Assembly (NCBI GenBank): GCA_027011025.1
Contig: JALVAU010000371.1
Span: 1-6,617 of the forward strand
Source of the DNA: Campylobacteraceae bacterium
GTDB taxonomy: Bacteria > Campylobacterota > Campylobacteria > Campylobacterales > Sulfurospirillaceae
Length of the DNA stretch: 6,617 nt
Direction of reading: 5' to 3'
How positions within the stretch are numbered: the stretch's first letter is position 1; every line of letters begins with the position of its first letter. The position numbers were made by a program, and so were the translations under genes. This document shows, piece after piece, positions 1-5,465 of this stretch. Below the pieces are notes generated by a model. It searched no databases. It was not told the DNA's origin and worked only from the letters and a program-made list of their open reading frames with translations.

Positions 1-72
1 CATGTGCAAGAAGATTTTATCCTAGATGATGGACAAATTCTTGCTATATTTCCAAAGGTTGGAGGGGGATAA
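1..72 (+). CDS. MoaD/ThiS-like sulfur carrier protein, C-terminal end only (partial)
   Basis: Only the last 23 codons are in the window; the 5' part lies off the left edge. The visible peptide ends DDGQILAIFPKVGGG followed by TAA at 70-72. A hydrophobic strand after a D-G turn, then FPxVxGG at the very C-terminus, is the hallmark of the ubiquitin-like sulfur carriers. It is closest to MoaD, the small subunit of molybdopterin synthase, which typically ends in FPPVxGG. In that family the terminal glycine is adenylated and thiocarboxylated by a MoeB/ThiF-type E1-like enzyme and then donates sulfur. A third glycine is present here. The gene converges on the minus-strand operon and is followed directly by a terminator hairpin. 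ThiS or another carrier such as the HcyS type of methionine synthesis cannot be excluded from so short a fragment, so no gene symbol is given. Confidence 0.65.
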   Translation, partial: HVQEDFILDDGQILAIFPKVGGG

Positions 73-97
73 ATAGCCCTCTCCTCTTTTTATTTTT
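61..97 (+). terminator. Rho-independent terminator of the MoaD-like gene
   Basis: GGAGGGGG (61-68) pairs with CCCTCTCC (77-84) in an 8-bp stem with one G-U wobble (65/80) and an 8-nt loop (69-76). It is followed by a T-rich run, TCTTTTTATTTTTT, at 85-98. The left arm is made of the last three glycine codons and the stop codon sits in the loop, so coding end and terminator are merged. The T tract lies only on the plus-strand 3' side. On the minus strand the same stem is not followed by a U run, so it is a poor terminator for the opposing operon. Confidence 0.7.
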
Positions 98-381
98 TAT
101 TGTTCTACTTTTTTGATACCTAAGATCAGTCTATATGAACCCGGAGTGCCCGGCGGTAGTAGTGCTATTCTGTCACCGTTTTTTAGAATTGTATCTTTAG
201 GTTGAACTTTGCGATTTATAAAGACAGCTTCTACTTCACCGTCTGAAAAACCAAATTGTTCTATAATATCCTGCGGGGTGAATCCATCAGGAAATTCCAT
301 AGGCGCCTCAACATATGGTATATTTTGCTCTTTTAGCTTTTTTCTAAGAAAACTAAAAGCATTAAAAGTAATTTTGATCAC
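97..381 (-). CDS. MoaD/ThiS-family beta-grasp protein with a non-Gly-Gly extended tail
   Basis: This 94-residue protein looks like a small ubiquitin-like sulfur carrier. It has an N-terminal beta strand (IKITFNAFSFLRKKL, 2-16), a DGFTPQDIIEQFG helix region (32-44), an AVFINRKV strand (52-59) and a NGDRIALLPPG end (68-78), the usual MoaD/ThiS order. It does not stop at Gly-Gly: PPGTPG (76-81) is followed by SYRLILGIKKVEQ. I recall related MoaD/ThiS-like proteins with a similar GTPG-PYR-LG tail in anaerobes and Campylobacterota, but could not check this. Its partner and function are unknown; it may be a carrier needing proteolytic trimming, or a fold relative that carries no sulfur. The start is GTG (379-381), with AAGGA at 388-392 six nucleotides upstream. 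It is the last gene of the minus-strand operon, 20 nt after the CNNM gene, and its stop is 24 nt from the convergent MoaD-like stop. Confidence 0.8.
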   Translation of the reverse strand: MIKITFNAFSFLRKKLKEQNIPYVEAPMEFPDGFTPQDIIEQFGFSDGEVEAVFINRKVQPKDTILKNGDRIALLPPGTPGSYRLILGIKKVEQ

Positions 382-387
382 ATAAAG

Positions 388-392
388 TCCTT
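388..392 (-). promoter_or_regulatory. Ribosome binding site fixing the GTG start of the beta-grasp gene
   Basis: The minus strand reads AAAAAGGACTTTAT then GTG. The AAGGA core is 6 nt from the GTG, which is optimal spacing. No in-frame ATG precedes the conserved first strand, so GTG is the likely start. Confidence 0.65.
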
Positions 393-401
393 TTTATGGT
401 G

Positions 402-1433
402 TCACTTATTAGAGTGTTTCTTTTTCTTCATCTTGTCTTTTGCTAATTTTTGCATATCTTCTGTTGTATCAAGTTCATCCATTATTTCAACACCAAGTAG
501 AGTCTCTATACAGTCTTCAAGTGTTACTATTCCTTCGGTTTGCCCATAGCTGTCAGTTACTAAGAACATATGCTCTTTTCTTTTTATAAATAGATCCAAT
601 GTGTAAGATACGGGTATATTTTCATTGACAGAGAAGATAGGCTGCATCAAGCTTTCTAACTTTTCATCTTGACTCTCTATGGCTTTTTCAAAAATTTGCT
701 TGCTTAAAACTACCCCTATGATATTATCTATAGTCCCGTCAAACAGAGGGACTCTGGAAAATTTTCTAATTCCGGGTCTGTCTATTATATCTTTTATCTG
801 TGTCTCTTTTTCTAGCGCAAAAATAACGCTTCTTGGAGTTAAAATTTCATGTACTTTACTTTTATTTAGGCTTAGTATATTTTCTATATAATCAGACTCT
901 TTTTCATCAATAACACCCTCGTTTTCACTAATGAGTGTACTCTCTAGTAGCTCTTCTCTTGTGATAATATTTGCATTTTCATCTTTTGCTATTTTTTTTG
1001 TTATAAATAGCGAAACAACTATGAGAGGATAGGTGATAAATATGAAAAAATTTATAACATAAGAGGCAACAGGTGCTAACTCTTTGTAATACATAGCTCC
1101 TATAGTCTTTGGTATAATCTCTGATACAAATAGTATAACCAAAGTCAAAATAGCAGAGACATAAAACATATATTCATTGCCAAAAAGCTTGCTAGCTTGT
1201 GCCCCTACTCCAGCAGCTCCTAGTGTATTTGCTACGGTATTTAAGATCAATATAGAAGCTAAAGATATGTTTAACTCTTTTTTTAGCTTCTCCAAAGATA
1301 TACCGATACTTGGATTAGATTTTTTTACAACATTAATATGTGACAAATTCAAAGATAGCAGTATCGACTCAAGCATTGAGCACAAAAATGAAACCCCAAC
1401 TGCAAGGGCGAAATATATGATTAGCAGTGTCAT
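402..1433 (-). CDS. CNNM/DUF21 membrane protein with paired CBS domains (CorC/HlyC-like)
   Basis: A 343-residue inner-membrane protein. Residues 1-150 form the CNNM (DUF21) transmembrane domain, with hydrophobic segments at about 3-28, 55-80, 88-107 and 122-145. They carry the family's conserved polar spots S19-E22, N69-T70 and SEIIPKT (104-110). A linker with EGVIDEKE (172-179) leads to LTPRSVI (198-204) and a CBS pair at about 205-260 and 265-325, closing with LEDCIETLLGVEIMDELD. In characterised relatives the CBS pair binds ATP/Mg and the membrane domain moves Mg2+ (CorC, CNNM); transport here is inferred. The usual C-terminal CorC_HlyC domain is missing, replaced by a short lysine-rich tail. 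The start is ATG (1431-1433), with AAGGA at 1442-1446 eight nucleotides upstream. It is the sixth gene of the operon, 48 nt after ubiD. An A8 run on the coding strand (992-999) falls at residues 146-148, just after the last membrane segment. Confidence 0.88.
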   Translation of the reverse strand: MTLLIIYFALAVGVSFLCSMLESILLSLNLSHINVVKKSNPSIGISLEKLKKELNISLASILILNTVANTLGAAGVGAQASKLFGNEYMFYVSAILTLVILFVSEIIPKTIGAMYYKELAPVASYVINFFIFITYPLIVVSLFITKKIAKDENANIITREELLESTLISENEGVIDEKESDYIENILSLNKSKVHEILTPRSVIFALEKETQIKDIIDRPGIRKFSRVPLFDGTIDNIIGVVLSKQIFEKAIESQDEKLESLMQPIFSVNENIPVSYTLDLFIKRKEHMFLVTDSYGQTEGIVTLEDCIETLLGVEIMDELDTTEDMQKLAKDKMKKKKHSNK

Positions 1434-1441
1434 CTCTTTAA

Positions 1442-1446
1442 TCCTT
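1442..1446 (-). promoter_or_regulatory. Ribosome binding site of the CNNM gene
   Basis: The minus strand reads TTCAAGGATTAAAGAG then ATG. AAGGA lies 8 nt before the start. It sits in the 48-nt ubiD-CNNM gap, the longest gap inside the operon. Confidence 0.55.
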
Positions 1447-1466
1447 GAAGTAAGAAATGAGACTGC

Positions 1467-1481
1467 TTATTCGACGAATAA
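1467..1481. repeat. Perfect 15-bp inverted repeat between ubiD and the CNNM gene
   Basis: TTATTCG-A-CGAATAA has two perfect 7-bp arms around one central base and directly abuts the ubiD stop codon (1482-1484). As RNA it can form only a 6-bp, AU-rich stem with a 3-nt loop and no U run after it, so it is a weak terminator at best. It could be a binding site for a dimeric regulator or an mRNA processing or stability element. No match to a known operator was recognised. Confidence 0.45.
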
Positions 1482-3290
1482 TCAGACATAGTAGTATTTT
1501 AATAACTCCTTGTTATTTGATATTAATTCTCTTTTTATTAAACTTTTTAGCACTTCTTGATCACAATCAGTATCATCCGGCCACTCTCTGTCATAACCAT
1601 CTTTTTTACTTTTATTTGTGGCGTCTATCCCTATATATTCTGTTTGCAAAAATATATCTCTCTTGGCATCTATATTGTTGACAACTCTCCAAATAAGCAT
1701 ATAAGGATTTGTGACATCATTTTTATCGATATCCACAAAAACCAAAAGCTTCAAGTGCCTCTTGAACTCTTTTAATTTTTCATAAATTTCTTTTATATTT
1801 TGACTCTTTTTTACACCAAAAACACAAATAGGTGTCTTTGTATGAGTCTTATACTGGCAAAGGGATTTAATATCAGAAATTTTGGAAGAGATTATATCTA
1901 AAAGTTCCTTATCTTCCAATATATCTTTTTTAGGATACCTGACATTGTCTTTTGTGCAATCAACTCCAAGTTTTCCACCATAACAGGCGTTTGGACTGGC
2001 GTGATCTAGTGCATCACATACACCTTCGCTTATGAGTATATTGTCCACACTTACTCTATCACATATATAATCGCTTATATCCTCATAATTATCTAGTTCC
2101 GGAGCATCGTCATTAACAAAAAAAGCGTGCTTGACAAAACTCATCTGCCCTACTCCCCAAAATGCATGCATAAATTGTTTGGCATGACCGGGATAGCAAC
2201 TCTTCATCTTGGCTAGTATTAGATTGTGAAAAACACCATTTTCTGGCATACGATAATCTATGAGCTCAGGTGCAGTAGTCTTTAAGAGTGGCAAAAATAT
2301 CCTCTCAGTAGCCCATCCCATATACTTATCTTCTAAAGGTGGTTTTCCAACAACAGTAGCTTGAAAGACAGGCTCTTTTTTCATAGTTATACAGGTAACA
2401 TCCATCACAGGATATGGTTCTTTTAGTGTGTAGTACCCGGTATGATCTCCAAATGGACCCTCTATCTCCTCTTTACTTGGATCTACCCAACCCTCTATCA
2501 CTATATCGCTGTCGCTTGGTATGTATATAGGATTTGTTTTTGATTTAACCAAAATGGCATTTTTCTCTTTTATCAACCCATAAAGTAGTAGTTCAAACAT
2601 CCCATTTGGCATAGGAGCTTGTCCGCACCAAATATACAGAGGATCTCCGCCAATCGCAACACTTACAGGCATCTTTTTCCCGGCTTTTTTATATTCACTA
2701 AAAAAATGTGCACTGTCTTTGTGTATTTGCCAGTGCATACCAAGTCTATTTTTATCGTAAACTTGTAGCCTATACATACCAAGATTTTGCTTTTGCCCAT
2801 CTAGGCTCTGCGTGTAAACCTGTCCCATTGTGATAAATGCCCCACCATCATCACTCCAAGTCTTTAAAATTGGAAGCTCAAATAGATCTATATTTTTCTT
2901 GACAATCTCTTGGGCTTGGGCTTTTGAATTTACTCTCTTTGGAAAAACAGTTTTTAAATCAAAAAGTTCTTTTAGCATCTCTAGCTTACCCCAAAAATCT
3001 CTGGGGGGTTTCATATGAAGTAACTCTTCTATCTTTGCTGCTATTGTATCGGGTTCTTTTTCAAAGATGAGTTTTGTAGCTTCATAAGAGCCAAAAACAT
3101 TCATCAAAACAGGAGTATTGAACTTTTTATTCAATCGTTTGCTTACCGGATTTCTAAAAAGTAGTGCTTTTGAGTCTTTTTGTTTGACTTCAATATAAGC
3201 AATATGAGCCATCTCTAAGTCTATATCAACCTCTTCATCTATAATTTTCAAGAGATTGTTGTCTTTGAGTAGCTCTATCGTTCTTTTCAT
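1482..3290 (-). CDS. ubiD: UbiD-family decarboxylase, menaquinone biosynthesis type
   Basis: A 602-residue cytosolic decarboxylase that needs prenylated FMN (made by UbiX, not in this window). GMYRLQ (171-176) carries the cofactor/substrate arginine R174. The MHWQIHKD region (185-192) matches the metal/prFMN-binding stretch. EGPFGDHTGYY (277-287) holds the catalytic acids E277 and D282, equivalent to the Glu-x-x-x-x-Glu/Asp motif of Fdc1 and E. coli UbiD. The protein is about 100 residues longer than E. coli UbiD. Extra sequence from about 450 to 510 precedes the terminal LLVFVDIDKND and YDREWPDD segments, a length I recall as usual in Campylobacterota. Such proteins are assigned to late menaquinone synthesis, often alongside the futalosine route, so menaquinone rather than ubiquinone is the inferred product pathway. 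The ATG (3288-3290) directly abuts the hemC TAG with only a weak GAGAT upstream, suggesting translational coupling. Confidence 0.93.
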   Translation of the reverse strand: MKRTIELLKDNNLLKIIDEEVDIDLEMAHIAYIEVKQKDSKALLFRNPVSKRLNKKFNTPVLMNVFGSYEATKLIFEKEPDTIAAKIEELLHMKPPRDFWGKLEMLKELFDLKTVFPKRVNSKAQAQEIVKKNIDLFELPILKTWSDDGGAFITMGQVYTQSLDGQKQNLGMYRLQVYDKNRLGMHWQIHKDSAHFFSEYKKAGKKMPVSVAIGGDPLYIWCGQAPMPNGMFELLLYGLIKEKNAILVKSKTNPIYIPSDSDIVIEGWVDPSKEEIEGPFGDHTGYYTLKEPYPVMDVTCITMKKEPVFQATVVGKPPLEDKYMGWATERIFLPLLKTTAPELIDYRMPENGVFHNLILAKMKSCYPGHAKQFMHAFWGVGQMSFVKHAFFVNDDAPELDNYEDISDYICDRVSVDNILISEGVCDALDHASPNACYGGKLGVDCTKDNVRYPKKDILEDKELLDIISSKISDIKSLCQYKTHTKTPICVFGVKKSQNIKEIYEKLKEFKRHLKLLVFVDIDKNDVTNPYMLIWRVVNNIDAKRDIFLQTEYIGIDATNKSKKDGYDREWPDDTDCDQEVLKSLIKRELISNNKELLKYYYV

Positions 3291-4235
3291 CTATAGTATC
3301 TCATTTAGTGCCATATTTTCAGCTCTTTTGAGTAGCTCTTTTGCTCCTCTTTCTATCATATTTTGGGCAAGTTTTTTGCCTATGGTTTTATACTCATCTA
3401 TACTAACTTGAGTTTTTTCTCTTAAAACTTCTGTGCCATCTGGTAAACCTATCAGGCAAGATATATCTATATTGTTTTCATTGACTTTTGCATTGATGCC
3501 TATAGGGACTTGACAACCGCCCTCTAAAACTGTTACAAAATCTCTCTCAATAGTTGTCTCTATGATAGCATTCTTATCATTTAAAACCAAAATCAACTCT
3601 TCTACTTCAGGATTATCTACTATTTCAATCCCAAGTGCTGCTTGACCGCTAGCGGGTGTCATAACAGATGTATCTATCGGGCTAAAGAAATTCACTTCAT
3701 TTTCAAGCCCCAATCTTTTGATACCGGCACTTGCTAAAATAATAGCATCATACTCTCCATCTTTTAGTTTTCTAATTCTTGTGTTTACATTGCCTCTTAA
3801 ATTTTTTATCTTCAGATCAGGTCTCTTTTCTAAGAGTTGCATTCTTCTTCTTAGACTTGTTGTTCCTACAACTGCTCCGTTTGGAAGCTCATCTAGGCTA
3901 GAGTATTTTTGTGAAAGCATAGCATCTCTGACATCTTCTCTCTTTGTTATGACTGCTAATTTTAAGCCTTCTGGAAATTCCATAGGTACATCTTTTAGGC
4001 TATGGACTGCCAAGTGTGATTCGCCTCGTAGCATAGACTCTTCAAGCTCTTTTGTAAAGAGACCTTTTCCACCTATTTTTGCAAGCGGGGTATCCAAAAT
4101 CTTATCACCTTTTGTTAGCATTTGTGCTAGCTCTACATGTAGCCCTTTATGGGATTCCATCAAAACTTGTTGCACATGCTCTGATTGCCATAGAGCAAGT
4201 TTGCTTTTTCTTGTAGCTATTATTAACTTATCCAT
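3291..4235 (-). CDS. hemC: Porphobilinogen deaminase (hydroxymethylbilane synthase)
   Basis: HemC (EC 2.5.1.61) joins four porphobilinogens into hydroxymethylbilane in the cytosol, for heme and other tetrapyrroles. At 314 residues the length is normal and the protein is complete. Visible motifs are IATRKSKLALWQ (5-16), KGDKILDTPLAKIGGKGLFT (42-61), AVHSLKDVP (76-84) with catalytic D82 (E. coli D84), GTTSLRRRMQL (124-134), NLRGNVNTR (145-153), and LEGGCQVPIG (237-246). C241 in the last motif anchors the dipyrromethane cofactor (E. coli C242). The arginines that bind substrate carboxylates are present in the RR and RGNVNTR blocks. The ATG start (4233-4235) lies 2 nt after the stop of the Dsb-like gene, with only a weak purine-rich AGAGAG upstream. 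The TAG stop abuts ubiD. Translation is therefore probably coupled along the operon. No defect is seen. Confidence 0.98.
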   Translation of the reverse strand: MDKLIIATRKSKLALWQSEHVQQVLMESHKGLHVELAQMLTKGDKILDTPLAKIGGKGLFTKELEESMLRGESHLAVHSLKDVPMEFPEGLKLAVITKREDVRDAMLSQKYSSLDELPNGAVVGTTSLRRRMQLLEKRPDLKIKNLRGNVNTRIRKLKDGEYDAIILASAGIKRLGLENEVNFFSPIDTSVMTPASGQAALGIEIVDNPEVEELILVLNDKNAIIETTIERDFVTVLEGGCQVPIGINAKVNENNIDISCLIGLPDGTEVLREKTQVSIDEYKTIGKKLAQNMIERGAKELLKRAENMALNEIL

Positions 4236-4237
4236 AT

Positions 4238-5089
4238 CTACTTGCTCTCTTTTGCTAATTTTTTATATAGTGATCTGCTTGGGTCTTTTTTGCCATTTAC
4301 ATATAGAGTTGGAGTTCCTCTTATCATAAGGTTATTTGCAACTCTTATATCACCATTTAGACGCTCTAATATATCTTTTGAATTTATATCTTTTTTTGTA
4401 AGATTTGTCTTAAAAATTCTATTAAACTCCTTTAAAACACTTGCCTCACTATTGTCTTTAAAGTCAAAAAGCTCTGTATATACCTTTAGTGTCAAGTCAG
4501 CATCACTCATAATTCCTAATTTTTGAGTTGCTAATTCTGCTTTAACTAAAGTTTTACTAGCAGGATGAATAGAGAGTGGAAAGTGGTAGTAATAAAGAGC
4601 AAAATTTTTGTTGTGTTTTTTTACCCACTCTAGCAGTTCAGGTACATACTCCATGCAAAATGGACATTGAGGGTCGCTAAAGATGATCAATCTGTTTTTT
4701 GCTTTTTGATTTCCTAGCAACAGATGGGCTTTGTCGTACATTTCAGGAGTTGCAGGAAAAGAGAAAGAACCCTTTATGCTTTTACCTGTATTTAAATCTA
4801 TAAAATCTTTACTTATGAGAGTGCCGTCTGAAAATATGATATCTTTTACAGATATACTCTTGTTCTTGCTTGGAATTTGCAAATCAAGTTTCAAAAAATA
4901 GGCTTTCCATTTTTTATCTGTTGGCAAGACCTCTTCATGTATAATTGTAGCCTTTTTAAATTTATAACCTCTGCCCGTGTTCACAGCCTTGTTTATAAAG
5001 TTTATCAACTTTTGTTCTGTTGTAGCTGCATTTGCGTACAGACTACTTATCAGTATTATGCTCAATAATCTCAACATCAATGACATCAT
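4238..5089 (-). CDS. Periplasmic DsbA/DsbG-like thioredoxin-fold protein (CPFC)
   Basis: A secreted thiol-disulfide oxidoreductase or isomerase. Counting from the ATG at 5087-5089, residues 5-21 (MLRLLSIILISSLYANA) form a signal peptide with an ANA cleavage site. An N-terminal domain follows at about 25-120, resembling in size the dimerisation/linker part of DsbC/DsbG-type proteins. The thioredoxin domain has RLIIFSDPQCPFC with the CPFC active site at 142-145 and the cis-proline loop RGTPTLYVNG with P260. Its role could be forming or isomerising disulfides in exported proteins, or cytochrome c maturation; the sequence does not decide. It overlaps the upstream fxsA-like gene by about 47 nt and ends 2 nt before hemC. 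An in-frame ATG at 5117-5119 would add 10 residues (MKILKIKEWM) and a more basic n-region. I prefer 5089 because AAAGGA lies 7 nt upstream, but the longer form stays possible. Confidence 0.88.
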   Translation of the reverse strand: MMSLMLRLLSIILISSLYANAATTEQKLINFINKAVNTGRGYKFKKATIIHEEVLPTDKKWKAYFLKLDLQIPSKNKSISVKDIIFSDGTLISKDFIDLNTGKSIKGSFSFPATPEMYDKAHLLLGNQKAKNRLIIFSDPQCPFCMEYVPELLEWVKKHNKNFALYYYHFPLSIHPASKTLVKAELATQKLGIMSDADLTLKVYTELFDFKDNSEASVLKEFNRIFKTNLTKKDINSKDILERLNGDIRVANNLMIRGTPTLYVNGKKDPSRSLYKKLAKESK

Positions 5090-5465
5090 CATCCATTCCT
5101 TTATCTTTAAAATTTTCATATCTATCTCTACTCTTTACATGTAGAATTTTTCTTGCAAAAATTGTTGCAAAAAAACTAAATTGCAACATCAAACCTAAAA
5201 AATCACTAAAAAAACCCGGCAATATCAACAAAAATGCTCCTAGCAAAGAGAAGGCATTTAATTTTTGAAACTCTTCGATGGATATAGATCTGTTATTTAA
5301 GGCATTTAGACTCTCAAAAAAGGTGTATCTAAAATTTGCCACTAAACTAAATCCAACCATAGCCGATACAATTATCTCAAGAAAAGTTGAAAAGCCACCT
5401 ATTGCAGAAGCCATTTTTGTGCTGATCATCACCTCCAAGAAGATATATAGAAGAAAATATATCAA
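5043..5465 (-). CDS. FxsA-family inner-membrane protein
   Basis: A 140-residue membrane protein with hydrophobic segments at about 2-14, 22-44 and 70-102. The signature LLILPGFFSDFLGLML (79-94) matches the FxsA/YtzA-type LxxPGFxTDxxGLxL motif. The C-terminal tail (about 108-140) is hydrophilic and acidic (DDDVIDVEIIE), predicted cytoplasmic. FxsA was named in E. coli for relieving F-plasmid exclusion of phage T7; its native role is unknown, and nothing here points to phage defence. The start is TTG (5463-5465), overlapping the proS TGA stop in a TTGA junction. It has a strong AGGAG at 5474-5478 eight nucleotides upstream, and no ATG is available before the first membrane segment. Its 3' end overlaps the Dsb-like gene. 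It is therefore translationally tied to both neighbours. Confidence 0.85.
   Translation of the reverse strand: MIYFLLYIFLEVMISTKMASAIGGFSTFLEIIVSAMVGFSLVANFRYTFFESLNALNNRSISIEEFQKLNAFSLLGAFLLILPGFFSDFLGLMLQFSFFATIFARKILHVKSRDRYENFKDKGMDDDVIDVEIIEHNTDK
5097..5102 (-). promoter_or_regulatory. Ribosome binding site favouring the internal ATG cluster of the Dsb-like gene
   Basis: The minus strand reads AAAGGAATGG followed by ATGATGATG. The AAGGA core is 4, 7 and 10 nt from three consecutive in-frame ATGs (5092, 5089, 5086). The upstream ATG at 5119 has only a weak AGAG-type motif. The site lies inside the 3' end of the fxsA-like gene. Confidence 0.55.

Noticed and set aside
61..96. The hairpin at the convergent junction as a bidirectional terminator
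   Set aside because: On the minus strand the stem is followed by mixed sequence (AACCTTTGG) without a U run, so termination of the long operon there is not supported.
992..999. A8 tract on the coding strand of the CNNM gene as a slippage or phase-variation site
   Set aside because: It encodes an ordinary Thr-Lys-Lys-Ile stretch in an AT-rich gene. Eight A bases are common in such genomes, and no alternative frame of interest opens after it.
1177..1681. Two overlapping plus-strand reading frames (104 and 74 codons) opposite the CNNM start and ubiD end
   Set aside because: They are antisense to well-supported genes, hydrophobic by reversal of AT-rich codons, and match no family I recognise.
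3003..3008. C6/G6 run in ubiD as a contingency locus
   Set aside because: Six bases is shorter than the G tracts known to phase-vary in Campylobacterota, and it encodes a Pro-Pro in a housekeeping enzyme.
3718..4329. A 203-codon plus-strand reading frame antisense to hemC
   Set aside because: It lies opposite a hemC gene with all catalytic motifs, has a low-complexity Ser/Phe/Leu-rich composition typical of an antisense shadow, shows no recognisable domain, and has no good ribosome site.
5043..5465. The FxsA-like gene as a phage-defence or exclusion component
   Set aside because: The family name comes from an E. coli overexpression effect. The neighbours here are housekeeping genes and no defence gene is nearby.
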